This document shows positions 47,732 through 59,276 of a stretch of DNA of 64,000 bases, in pieces (the first letter of the stretch is position 1; each line of letters begins with the position of its first letter). The DNA comes from Archegozetes longisetosus (Eukaryota; Arthropoda; Arachnida; Sarcoptiformes; Trhypochthoniidae): the NCBI GenBank assembly GCA_018873245.2, contig JAEMBT020000008.1, forward strand, positions 7,904,238 to 7,968,237, read 5' to 3'. The position numbers and the translations under genes are program-made. A model generated the notes under the pieces. The model had not been told where the DNA came from. It searched no databases and was given only the letters and a program-made list of their open reading frames with translations.

Positions 47732-50036
47732 TATCTCCAAAGTTTAATAAACACTTTGATTTGATATGTAAAATAAACTATTCTGATTGAGTCGTAAAAT
47801 GTCTACTCAGGAAAAATGGTAAAACCTTTGCGCTGCATCTATACTTTAAGAGGCAAACGAGTTTTTATGTCTGTTAATATGTCTGTTAATGGTGTATATA
47901 TAACTATCTTGAAAGTAAAATGAAATAACTTTATTTTCAAGGATCTTTTTGTACGAGTAAAGGTATTGAAAGTTAAGTTATTTTTTCAATCTTAGATTTT
48001 AGCTGTCTAATTAATAGGTTGCTTAAATGTTCATGAAATGAATAAATTTCTGGGATTTTATTATTTTTTTTCTTTCCAGCTTATGATGGTTTATCTGATG
48101 ATCGAATCAAATTTTAAAAAATCTAGAGTTTTCATATTTATTTGTACTACTCTCACAATTTATAGAATAAAATCATAAAAATTTACCATTTATAGACCTT
48201 TTCATGTGCAAATTTACTAAAATCAGAATTGAAAATTTCGACTACTCATTGATGTAAAATATAATTTAATAAGTCTTCCTTCCTATCATTGATGCATAAT
48301 ATAGTGCATCATAGATGAAATCATTTTGACTATTGAAAGTAATCTATTCAAAGCTTTTATGTTAATTCGGTTAGACACCTAAAATTTGAGATACAATCCT
48401 AGATTTTAATAAGTATTTTATTATTATTTCCTAAGCAAAAGAATGCTAAGAGAAAATCTAACTTATAAAAATGTTATTTATTTTTAAATGTTCTCTGATT
48501 AAAAATATTTATTTTCTATCCTCATTTCAACGCTAATAATTGATTTAAAAAGTATATTCCTTACGAATTGAATTTTTTTCTAAAAAATTAATCAGGTGTG
48601 ATATGCAGAAAAATCAGATTACAAGATGAGAAGGATCTCGTTATGGTGAACTATGGATCGCCTTGAGCACTAAAATAGTTTACCGTTTTAAGTCGCGATT
48701 TAAGGCAAATGCTGATAAAGACGCGTGAGCTAACCTCATAAGAACTGTTTTCAATGGCAAAATGTTGATATCGGTAAGGAAACTTCAATATACAATGTAA
48801 GATAAAGCCTAAAGAGAATTTTTGTTTTATTTTCTGAAGTTATTGTTGTAATCGTCTATCCAATAACTGTACCTCCTATTGGTAGTAATGATAACTAATG
48901 TAACAATAAAGTACTTCACGCATCTTTACTCTTCTATGAGGCTCAACGATCGGGTATATTTTCAGCAGATAAAAGAACTGATTATAGAGAAGGTTTTATG
49001 CCCAACGATAAGGACAATGACTTCACAAATTTCTAAAACACTTTCAAATTATTACCGAATATAAACATTAATGTCTGTGAATAACCTTTAAGAAAGTCAC
49101 CGATAAAAGCTTTGGTTAACCTCTCATTTATTTCATTTAGGTTGAAGTTGATAAAAACTTTGAAATATTTTATTTAAAGAAAGTATTTTGAAAAAATATA
49201 TTTTTTGGTTAAACATTACCAGAGAAGCATTATCCAACAAATGAATCCACTTCTTTTTCGCTTGTGAAATTTACTCCTTTGGCGCCAAAAAGTCCTTGAG
49301 TTTTCGGTAGATTTTCATTGAATAGGAGGTCGACTACAGTTTGCAGTGTCTATTTGGTCAAATACTAAGAGTGCACGTGATACGAAAAATATTAACCTTA
49401 AAATTTTTCAACCATAATTGATAGCATTATAAATCTTCTCGAGGATCTTAATTAGTTTGAATGAGAAAAAGTCCGCAAACTATCAGAAGAAAAAACTATT
49501 TTCTATTAATGATGATCTCCAAAACTAGTTTCAAATAAAAGTTATCAGGAGAAATATTTTTTATAAATTGCTTAATGTCTTAAACAAATTTTCATCACTT
49601 GCAAGTGTCAAATACAAGAAATTTTGCCTTGAATCAGGTATGAAGGGAATTGAAAGTAATGCCTGTATTTTAATGAAGAAGGAATGGCTTAAGTTCAATG
49701 ATTATAGGTCTCTATCAATTCACTCAATCCTTGAAAGGCATTTTTAGGTAGTTTTCAGATGACTTAAAAATATTCTGCTTCTGACTAGTTCATCGATTAC
49801 AATCATAGGCTTTATAATTACAGTCATTAATAAATGTATTTTCTCACATAAAGGTTAGTGTGAAAGTCACTCAATAGGAAGAATTTCATATAAGTTTCAA
49901 GATTTTTACACTACATGTTATTCAATCATTTTTCGACAGAAAGTTTGGACTAAGAATTAGTTTCCGTCTCATTAAATTAAAATAAAGATTTTGTCTGTCG
50001 CATACAAGTCATTGTAGTATTTCAATGTCAGACTTG
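47732..50036. other. Intergenic stretch
   Basis: No gene recognised. The last eight bases are the proposed left target duplication of the following MITE. Confidence 0.5.
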
Positions 50037-50280
50037 CAGCAGCGAAGCCAGTTGGGGCTGAGGGGTCTGGGCTTTCTCAACTCAAGTCGGTAAAATCTTA
50101 AACTAGTTATTAAATGAAAATAAAAATTTATTTTAATAGAATTGAACTATACTCAAGTTTCAGTCACTGTGTGAGAGTATTCTATTTCATAATTGTACTG
50201 ATGTAATGTTAAAATAGATGCCTTTTATAAAGCTTTAAATTGTTTGCCCCTCACTCAAAAATTTCTGCCCTTTGCCACTG
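50037..50280. mobile_element. 244-bp hAT-like MITE
   Basis: Short imperfect ends, CAGCAGCGAAGCCAG and (reverse strand) CAGTGGCAAAGGGCAG, each followed by a GAGGGG block. Flanking octamers CAGACTTG and CAGATTGG agree at six of eight bases and may be an eroded 8-bp duplication. CAGTGGCG-type ends are common in hAT elements. Confidence 0.55.
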
Positions 50281-50288
50281 CAGATTGG

Positions 50289-51223
50289 AATCGAACAATT
50301 CAAATGTAAGAATACTATTAATCTTTATAAGAGTCTATATGAGACAAAGTAGAGTAAAAACTATTCAATTGAGAAGACATTTTTACATCTTAGGGAGACT
50401 ATTGCACAGTTATGTTGATTATTCCTGTAAAGTAGTATTTTGTCAATACACGCACAAATGTTCAAATTTTGTATTATAAACAAATTCAATGCTTTTTATA
50501 TGAACAGATTTTTTGACTACTTATTGAACACGAAGGTTGAAAGTAGTCTCCCTAAAATACAAAAATCTCTTCTGAATTGCTGTCTTTTAAGTCAATTTAA
50601 AATTTAAGAAAATTTAAAAATTTGCTATTTTAAACAAATTTGATGGCAGAAGCGGTTTCAAAATAAAGAGGTTTCACTATAATGATGCACACCCTTAAGA
50701 TTAACTCTGAAATATTATTTATTAGAAGCTGTTAATCGCATTATTATTCCCAATTTGAGTTTATATATAGTCTTATGGTTGAAAATGAAAACTAGATCTC
50801 TACCAAGTCATAAGTTTTCTCTTTATAAACCTTAAACTAATTTTTTAACAATTTAGCTTTACTTATATTTTTAAAAATTACTTCGTAGACCATTGATATT
50901 AGTAGTGTACGAATAGATATAAGCTTTTCATGTTGAATATATGAAAAATGTGTTGATATGAATTTATACAGCTAACGATGTGCTCAATCATTTGGTAAGA
51001 CAGCTAAACAAGTTTGCATAATTTAAGCATTCCAATTGACATTTTATTTAATCTCTTTTGGGTCAAACTAGACTATGTGTTAAGAAATCTTTACCTATCA
51101 TCAAACGTTGTATATGTTCACTTAATTATAAAGCACCGACAGATAGAAAGAAGTCAATTTAATCACTTTTGTTATAACCTATATTTGGATTATCCGTTGG
51201 TCTTAAATATTCAAATACTTAGC
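50289..51223. other. Intergenic stretch with repeat fragments
   Basis: An imperfect inverted repeat pairs 50378-50405 (TCTTAGGGAGACTATTG) with 50540-50568 (AAAGTAGTCTCCCTAAAATA). A right-end fragment of the pogo-like family at 20795-21158 lies at about 50625-50683. No gene seen. Confidence 0.5.
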
Positions 51224-51231
51224 TTTATTAT

Positions 51232-51806
51232 TATACTGACCAGACGTCCAGAAGAGACCTGGACTGTCCAGGAATAAGACATTCCGGGCATAGTTCAGGA
51301 CAGTGTCAGACCTGGACAATAGAATGTCCAGGAATTAACTTTTCTGATAAAATATTATAGAAAAACTACATAAATCACAAAATCATTGAATATATGAGCT
51401 GTCAATTATTTTAAGGAAAATAAAGATCTCGTAATTTAAGTACAATAATTGATAAATATTTATAGATACCTAATCATTAACAGAGACTAAAATAATAGAG
51501 ACAGTGATGGCTATTCCGGTTGGCAACGAATTTGTCGAAAGTGTTCACTTTAATGAAAAAGGTTTGGAGAAACTATAGGAGTCATGTGAATATTGATTTA
51601 ATCAAATTTGAAATCTGTATTAAATCTAACTTTTCTATGGATTGTATTGAATTCAAATTTTATATTAAAAATAATAAAAATGCTTTAAAGCAGTTAAATG
51701 TAATGATAAATACAAATAAATAAAATTTGTTTAAAAATTGTCCAGGAAATTATCGAATATTTTACATGAATGTCCAGGTTTCCTAGTTTAGCGCCTGGTC
51801 AGTCTA
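51232..51806. mobile_element. 575-bp hAT-like non-autonomous element
   Basis: Ends TATACTGACCAGACGTCC and (reverse strand) TAGACTGACCAGGCG, with an inner ACCTGGAC block shared near both ends. Flanking octamers TTTATTAT and GTTGTTAT match at six of eight. Near the left end TGTCCAGG/CCTGGAC words recur several times. No transposase frame inside. Confidence 0.7.
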
Positions 51807-51814
51807 GTTGTTAT

Positions 51815-52100
51815 TTGAAATTGTCGCATTTCTTTATTTAACTGGAATAGAAAATAAGGTTTACTATAATTCTTCAGATCTTCAAAAAGAAGTTCTTAAC
51901 AAATATCTTAGAGTAATTTGCAAATTTTTTTGTGTACAATGTCTTCAGCAACGGAGTTCTTTAATATCCTGTTTGTCTCTTATGATGAATGGCAATTGCA
52001 AAATCTAGTTATATCAGACTAAATGGAACTCACTCATCATAACAGCTGCTCCACAATAGGAAAATTTATCTGATAATCTATCATAAACATCTACTGAGGG
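51815..52100. other. Upstream region of the chitinase gene
   Basis: No coding frame with support; a 66-codon frame at 51808-52008 has no recognisable feature. Confidence 0.45.
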
Positions 52101-52108
52101 TATAAAAG
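52101..52108 (+). promoter_or_regulatory. TATA box of the GH19 chitinase
   Basis: TATAAAAG stands 60 bases upstream of the ATG at 52161, predicting a start of transcription near 52130 and a leader of about 30 bases. Confidence 0.6.
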
Positions 52109-52160
52109 CGAAATAAATGTAAGATAAAACCATTTATGTATATCACGATTATTTTCAATC

Positions 52161-53177
52161 ATGATTTCAAAAGTAATTTTGATATTCTATATCATTAGAA
52201 TATCTCATGGTAAATATTGTTCAAATAATATATTTAATTTTTTCTATCAAAACTCATTTAGATATTTTTATGTGTTATAAAGTAAAATTTCTAATATATA
52301 AGTAATAGAATAATTGGTTGAAACTTTAGATTTACAGTTAAAATTGCAGATTCTCCGGGAAACTTCTATTCGAACTTCGTATTGTTCAAATATGCTTTTC
52401 AATAAACGATATTTGAAATTTTGACTGCATAATACTAATAAATCAAATTTTCATTAGAAGTAATAACTAATTGTTAACTCTTTGGAAATTTTAAAGCGCA
52501 ATGGACGATGACAGTGAACGAATTCCAAAAATGCGCTGCTGCTTTTGGTTACGGAACTCCTTCATCCAATATAGCCAATGCATTCATAAGTCAGGCCGCA
52601 ACTCAAGGTGGTATAACATCGAGGTTAGAAGCATTTATGGCAGTTGCACAGCTATCCTGGGAATCAGCAGGATTCACAGCCAGATCAGAATGGGCGTGCA
52701 GCAATGGCAGATGGTCAGCCTGGCCTTGCGACTCATACTCGACCGAAGGCTGTCCTCCTGGTCAGAAATATTATGGCCGAGGATTCATACAACTAACTCA
52801 TTGTTATAACTATAAGGCAGCGTCAGCTAACTTTCCTGGCATTGTTGAGAATCCAGAACTGGTGGCAAGTGATGATCGTATAGCTATGGGAACTGCTCTC
52901 TGGTATTGGAAGAATAGGGTTCATAATTACGCTGGTGTGCAACAGGGACAATTTGGATCGGCTACTCGTGCTATTAATGGTGGGCTCGAGTGTACTCCTG
53001 ATGGAAATACAGATAAAGCTCGACAAAGATGGACCAAGTTTAATGAATGCCTTAAGGTATTACTCAACTCATTCATGTAAATGTTTTAAAACACTTCAAT
53101 TTCTAAAATTGCTTAACAATTGTTTACAGGCCGCTGGCGCTACAGCTCTGGCACCTAAAGAGACCGGATGTTATTAA
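52161..53177 (+). CDS. GH19 family chitinase, secreted, bacterial-like loop-poor type
   Basis: Exons 52161-52209, 52497-53056 and 53130-53177; GT-AG introns of 287 and 73 bp, both keeping frame, give 218 residues. Exon 1 is a signal peptide (MISKVILIFYIIRISHA). The catalytic domain shows FQKCAAAFGYG, AVAQLSWESAGF with general acid E72, a second acid E81 nine residues on (ARSEWAC), the substrate-groove signature YYGRGFIQLTHCYNY and a C-terminal ATRAINGGLEC. Nine-residue spacing of the two glutamates is that of bacterial ChiC-type enzymes, not of plant class I enzymes (22 residues). GH19 enzymes cleave chitin with inversion; ordinary arthropod moulting chitinases are GH18, so this looks acquired by transfer, possibly serving digestion of fungi or defence. 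No chitin-binding domain. A TATA box lies upstream and AATAAA at 53257-53262. Confidence 0.95.
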
Positions 53178-54508
53178 CAGTTTTCCATCTAATCGTTTGC
53201 AGAAACAAAAATGAATTCAATAATCACTAATATAAAACTTTAATAAGAATTTAATCAATAAAAGTTATATTGGCATAAAGTTCAAGTATAACACATAAAT
53301 TAGTTTGTTTCATAAGTTCTGCTGCTTAGGAAAAGTTTTCAAAATAGCACCTGCTCTGCAAAATGTCAGAGTTCGAAATCAATTTATGTTCATCTTATTT
53401 ATGAGTGATTTGGTATTGAAAATAATTTTTTATTCAAACACTTAAATTCTGTTGGTATTTGATTTTCGAGCTCTAAACGAAGCTAATAATCTGTGTTTTA
53501 ATCAATTGAATTAATAGTGTTTGTAAAATAAAATGATAGTAACAATTATTTTGCTACTCATATTCAAAATGAAACGTTTACAGAACATACAGAAAAGCTT
53601 CAAAACTGTTTGAGATCAAATTCATTTCTCTCAAATATCAAATAAAACTAAGTTCTAGTGCTCAATAAATTTTATTTGAAATAAACCAAAAATACTTAAC
53701 TTTAGATGAAAATATCTATTGATTTGTATTTGTACAGTTTAAATGCAATAGTCTTCAAATCGAACGTACAATTGTTTTACACTTTAAGAATCCTTTGCTA
53801 TTGAAAACAAGCAAAAGGGGACGAATGAAAAAATATTTAGTTTGTCACATTAATCTGCTTTGATTGACGTCATGAGCTTAGTGGGCATTATGACACCATC
53901 TTCTCGACTGAATAGCAAAACCCATTGCACAGATTAAAATCAAATAATGAAAAGTTGCTTTAATATGCTCTGTAGACTTATTCATTAATCAATTATATTC
54001 ATAGTTCAAATGTTATTTTAAGAGACAAATATATTCTGAGTTTCTATGGCTGTCTTAACAGATGTTGTTTAGGAATTGAATTAAAAGATCAGTTGTCAAA
54101 ATGCATTAATTGTTCGAATTTTCAGAGACATAAGATCTTTAACAGATCGAAAAATATTATTTAGTGGTATTTGATTAATTAATTTGTTTTTGTGTAACAA
54201 CTTGAAATTAACTGACACAATTAATAACTGAATGTGTGATAAATAGAGCTCAGAAACATGTCGTCTATATAATGTACTGGTAGATAAATGTTTGATAATA
54301 TTAATAATTTATTAAATATAGAATATCGACACTGTGTGTCTAATGCAACTTATTGTGATTATTTTCTGGTTAAAATTTTTCAAAATTTAGGTTTCATTGA
54401 TAAAAAAAACTTTTCATTTTATAGAAATTTCTGGTAACGAACAGTTGTGAAATTGTTTTGAAAATTAGAAATATATTGCACTCAATTATGGCGAACAAAA
54501 CAAACCTA
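53178..54508. other. 3' flank of the chitinase and intergenic stretch
   Basis: A polyadenylation signal AATAAA stands at 53257-53262, 80 bases after the chitinase stop. The remainder is AT-rich with no gene recognised. Confidence 0.5.
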
Positions 54509-54517
54509 TTATTAAAG

Positions 54518-55023
54518 GCTTCTACGTCAAAATTTCGCCCCAAAAATGTCGCCGTCAATAATGTCACCGTAAATAATGTCGCCAGTAAAATTTGTCGTCA
54601 TTAAAAAATGTCAGTATCATTTTATCCTAATGATAAAGAATCTAGCGATTGAAAAAGAACACATTTATGAATAGTCTCTTATCAAACCAACGTTTAAATA
54701 GTTTCTAGTTAAAGAGCTTCAATCATTAATTTTCCATTGCCTACTATGAATGAGCTTCCTTGCTAAGAATGCTCAGATCATACTCCGATTCATGTATTCC
54801 CTTAATCATTTAGTGCAAATTAGTAAATTTATTTTATTATTATAATTAAATGCAATAATAATCTTGTTCTAATAAAATATTTTCTAAGTTATTTTACTAT
54901 TGTTAATTTTACTTGGAAAAATTTTGAAACAGACCATTTTGTGCAAAATTTTATATGGCGACATTTTTTACCGGTGACATTATTGGCGGCGACATTTTTG
55001 GGGCGACATTTTGACGTACAAGC
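54518..55023. mobile_element. 506-bp MITE with iterated GTCGCC subterminal blocks
   Basis: Inverted ends of about 60 bases: left GCTTCTACGTCAAAATTTCG, right (reverse strand) GCTTGTACGTCAAAATGTCG, each followed by CCCCAAAAATGTCGCCG and then further AATGTCACCG and AATGTCGCC units. Flanks TTATTAAAG (54509-54517) and TTATTAAG (55024-55031) form a near-perfect 8- to 9-bp duplication. The centre is AT-rich and non-coding. Confidence 0.85.
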
Positions 55024-55055
55024 TTATTAAGTTGTTATATGAAATTTGAGTCGAC

Positions 55056-56261
55056 TCCTAGCATTCCGGAATGAGGGTGTTCCAATCGTTCCACCCCCAT
55101 GTATAGTATATCGTTGGATTCAGCTTAATGAACTGAGTTCATCGATACCATACTTGATCCAATCACGTGACCCCCTCTTGACTTTCAACCCCCTATACCC
55201 GCCTCCGTCCACCCCACTCCCACATATAGTATATCGTTTGAAAGATCTTGAGGATCAGATCAAATTTGTCTTTGAACATAACTCGCTATCTCATGCAGAA
55301 AAACCGCTATGGGGCAAAAACTGTATTCCTACCCAATTAATAGATAATAGTGCTCCGCAAGAGTCGAGTCGATTTGAGCGATTTGTCATTTGAATCTTGA
55401 ATTCTCCAATAGATTCTTGAATATTCCATGGGTTTCTAGAATGCCCCCAATAAATTCTATAATATTCGATTAGTTTCTAGAATGCTCTTATTAATTCTAG
55501 AACATTCTATCGGTTTTTAGAATGTTCCAGCAAACTCTAGAATATTCCATAGCTTTATAGAATATTACAATTCCAACTTAAGCACGGAAAAAATAGCGAT
55601 ATCTAATGCGCTATATCTTAAATCATTTATCATAAATATGTTTTACTCTATACTACACTGTATTTTATTCCGCTAAAACTCTAGATGTATTTCATGCTTT
55701 AAGAGTTAGATATCGCTCTATTTTTTCCGTCCATAAGTTGGAATAGTAATACTCTACAAGTTTCTAGAATGCTCTAGAATGTTTCAGAATGTTGAAATCA
55801 TAGAACATTTTACAGCTCTAAATGAATTGAAATCCCTCAAATTTATTTGAGTCATACTCTACTCGGACTCAACTAGATTGCATTCGAGTCAAAACTTCTG
55901 GAGATTTGAACTCGAAAGTTTGAGTCGATTTGACAAATCGATCAAATCGACTCGACTCTTGCGGAGCACTATTATCTATTAATGGGGTAGGGATACAGTT
56001 TTTGCCCTATAGCGACTTTTCTGCATGAGATAGCGAGTTATGTTCAAAGACAAATTTGATCTGACCTCAAGACCTTTCAAACGATATACTATATGTGGGG
56101 GTGGGGTGGACGGAGGCGGATATAGGGGGTTAAAGGTCAAGAGGGGGTCACGTGATTGGATCAAGTATGGTATCGATGAACTCAGTTCATTAAGCTGAAT
56201 CCAACGATATACTATATGGGGGTGGAACGATTGGAACACTCTCATTCCGGAATGCTAGGAA
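55056..56261. mobile_element. 1.2-kb foldback element with 330-bp arms
   Basis: The left arm (about 55056-55388) and right arm (about 55931-56261) are inverse copies that differ at scattered bases. They begin TCCTAGCATTCCGGAATGAG and carry a pyrimidine-rich CACCCC/CCCCCTC strand asymmetry. TCGAC flanks both sides (55051-55055 and 56262-56266) and may be a 5-bp target duplication. The open frames seen in the two arms are the same frame read inward from each end and show no domain, so they are probably not genes. The centre holds degenerate TTCTAGAATnnT units and a nested palindrome. It starts only 25 bases after the preceding element's duplication. Confidence 0.85.
55564..55750. repeat. Nested palindrome inside the foldback element
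   Basis: ATTCCAACTTAAGCACGGAA at the left is matched by the inverse of TTTTTTCCGTCCATAAGTTG at the right, extending through AAATAGCGATATCTAA to about 38 bases, around an AT-rich core. It may be a small MITE inserted into the foldback element. Confidence 0.75.
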
Positions 56262-56266
56262 TCGAC

Positions 56267-56579
56267 CAGAAAGTTATATATATTAAAAGTAAGTTTATAA
56301 CTTAATTCCCTACTAAAGCACATTCTATCGAGTCCTACCGGACTCTCTGATAGAATTATAGGAAACAACGGATTGGGATCTTACATTGAGGCCTCTCGAT
56401 TCTGATTCGTTCAAATCGAACACACACATGCGAGAGACTCTACACCAAACATTTAGATCGGGTCTTTTGTATATAGGTGTCCCTCGTCACAAAAATAAAT
56501 GTGACAATATATTCTTTTCTTAGAATCCGCCACGATGCCAAATAATGAGCAAAAGAAAAGAGCGATGAATTTCACGTTA
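56267..56579. other. Interval between foldback element and retroelement fossil
   Basis: No coding frame. More GC-rich than the rest of the window and possibly part of the retroelement's 5' non-coding sequence, but no terminal repeat could be matched. Confidence 0.35.
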
Positions 56580-57910
56580 TTTGATGATACCCTATATTAG
56601 CGCGTATTTTCTAAAGGCCTTCACCAATATTTATTAGTTATATCTCAAAGCCTGAAGAGGCTTATTCTCGAAGCCTAACATGATAACCTACGAGCCTCTC
56701 ATTCTTGTACTACTAAAACATGTTTCGGAGCAAGAGAAAGATTTTACTGAAAAAACATGTTTCGTCAAACCAAAAGCTATGTTAAATCTTGCGATGACTT
56801 TCAGTGATACAAAGTGGCTCCTATAAAGAATTAAGGATTATATCATCCGCTACCTATCACTCGTCGTATATTTGAGAATCTATAACTTGACTTATTAGGA
56901 CCATTACATCCAAGTGGAGGGTTTCGTTGTTGTCTTGTGATTACAGACTAATTAAGCCATATGGCGATTATTGAACAACTTATTAAGGCCTCAGCTGTCG
57001 AAATAATGGAGGCATTCACGCGCCGTGTGCTCTTACGTTTCGGCGTCCCTTCAGTTGTATTGATTGATAGAGGAGGTAATGTCGGTGAAGGTATTGTCGA
57101 AAGTTTCATGAAGAATGGAGTATTAAAATGAAAACTACGTCTACCTATTATCCGCGTAGTAATGGAATGACTGAAAACTTCAATCGCGTGCTAGAGCAAG
57201 CTTTAGCTATATTCTGTAAATGTGAAAATCAACAGCATCTTTATACGGATTATATTGAATTTGCGTATAACAATTCCCGCAACGCGACAACTGGATTAAC
57301 ACTTTATTATGTGGTATGTGGTATGGAACCCGTCTCAAAGTTGACGCAATATTGAATCGATATAAACTGATAGATCGACAATATTTATTTTCTGAAAGCA
57401 TTGCTGAGAGATATTCTAAAATAAGAGAAAAAAGCAAGAGATGTTCTGAAGATCACGAACTTAAAAACAAAGCTGAGCTGACAGACATCGATGTGGTGCT
57501 GAATTTCAAGTCGGTGACCAAATCTTGTTAATGAATTCCAAAGTCAAAAGAACTTATGGTAGAAAATTGAAAGATTAGCACTCGGGCACATGGAAGTGAT
57601 CAGAAAAGTGTCTGCAAACAATTACTTTGTCATGTCAAGTAAAGGACACTATAAGATTGACATTGTCAATGTTGATCGAATGAAAAAATACCATCCTAGA
57701 GATAACGAACGTATCCAGCGATTTAATGTAAAATTACAGACAACTGACGATAATAGGCCGGTTCAACGCTCCCGAGTAGTCAACTATTCATTGGTTAAAT
57801 ATAGACATATTCCCCGCCTATTATATAAGGAAAGTCAGGCCGATTTGAGTGACCAACCAATGCTAACTCGAAAATCTGTACCTGAAGACATACTATCGAT
57901 CAAATAATTG
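56580..57910 (+). mobile_element. Ty3/gypsy LTR retrotransposon fossil, integrase part
   Basis: A degraded fragment of a Ty3/gypsy pol region. Recognisable parts, in order, are the integrase zinc-binding region, the catalytic core (family landmarks such as YYPRSNGMTEN and FAYNNS) and the integrase C-terminal region. Capsid, protease and reverse transcriptase parts were not found in the window upstream, where the foldback element stands. The element is clearly broken, with several breaks, and is old. No envelope region was seen. Confidence 0.85.
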
Positions 57911-58800
57911 TGTCAAATTTTGCGCTAAAAAATAGGGATTACAATGTTATATTTTAAAAATTGTATTTCAACATAAACTCAACAGCAATAAATGCATTAT
58001 AAAAGTCCAGTTCTTAAAAAGTTTACATTCCCTGAGATCTATACGTAAAAATTGCGGGAAATGCATAATTTGACACATAATTATTTTATAGATAGTACAG
58101 CTTAATGAAGTATCTATTGAAGAGAATAAAGTTAGTGAAACCCAAAACAACTTAGACGCAACTCAAGATTGCAAAAGAAGCCCCAACGCTATGATGAGTG
58201 GATAGATTATTGATATAACCTTTGCCCGCAGAATGCCCATGTGCGGGCAGAGACGGACGCTATGCCTGAAGAACCTCAGTGAAAGCCAGTAGATCAGTTC
58301 AACTCAAATGAGTTAAGTCAAGTCTAATTGTGGTTGGGAAGTCTAAGTAGTAAAATATACAAGAGTTCACTTTACAGCCAACAATTTTTTGCATTAACTC
58401 TTTTATCCTCTAGATTCGTACTAATTATCCATTATAATCATAGTACTTAAACTTATAATCATTTCTTTATATACTACTCATCAGTCCTCTTACGTTTGAA
58501 CTGTTATTATTAATATTTTGTACTTTTAGTATCTACTAATCTTACTAATTGAACTAGTGTGCGCATATGCGTGCAATGTATGTTATAAAAGCAAAGTATT
58601 TATTAATATTTGATAAAGGCCTTAGATTTTACTAACGATCAGTTAGAATGTATTCCTCATTGAGAGAGTTACTGTCCACCAGTAAATAAACTCACCTTCA
58701 TCTGCTTAAAGAGTATTTGTGTTAGTGCGCACGAATCTTCTGAGAGAGTGGCCCTATATTTATCGATCGATCAGAAGTCGCACTAAAGATATGATAACGC
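57911..58800. other. Possible 3' non-coding / LTR remnant of the gypsy fossil
   Basis: This stretch follows the integrase fragment directly and holds a TATAAAAG near 58576 and an AATAAA near 58684, the order expected inside an LTR. No second copy was found in the window, so the assignment is tentative. Age: old, by association with the decayed fragment. Confidence 0.35.
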
Positions 58801-59276
58801 GGCAGTTGCCGTAGCACTGAATATTAATAACGAAGAAATTGAACTCAATATCAATGATTCAAAGAATTATTTATCGTATAAAATATCTCCACATTTTGTA
58901 TAATCATATATTTGATGGTAAACGAATTAAATATATACTGGAATATTAAATTGGAAAATTGAATAACTGGAAATATATATGAATTTCAATAAAGAAAACG
59001 CAATACTTTGATTAAGTACATACTCACAGTTGATTTAATTTTTATTCTAAAGTTCAAGATTCTGCGCTGTTTTTACTACATTAAAGTTAAATCAAATTAA
59101 TAAGCAAACAGTTTATTAATTTCATCGAAAAGGTTTTGTAAAATTGGATAATCTAGCTCAATGTAATAAAATCTATTGTGTTGCAATGGATATCAATTTG
59201 AAAACTATGTAGAAAATTAAAATAATTTTGGTGGCTTTCAATAAATAGAAGTAAACTCGAAAATTTCTCACTAGGA
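58801..59276. other. Intergenic stretch
   Basis: AT-rich with no gene or repeat recognised. Confidence 0.5.

Noticed and set aside
47860-47895. Tandem ATGTCTGTTA words near 47870.
   Set aside because: Only two copies, too short to count as a repeat feature.
55046-56245. Two mirror-image open frames (115 and 88 codons) that could be taken for a gene pair.
   Set aside because: They are the same arm sequence of the foldback element read from each side, with no domain and Pro-rich simple composition.
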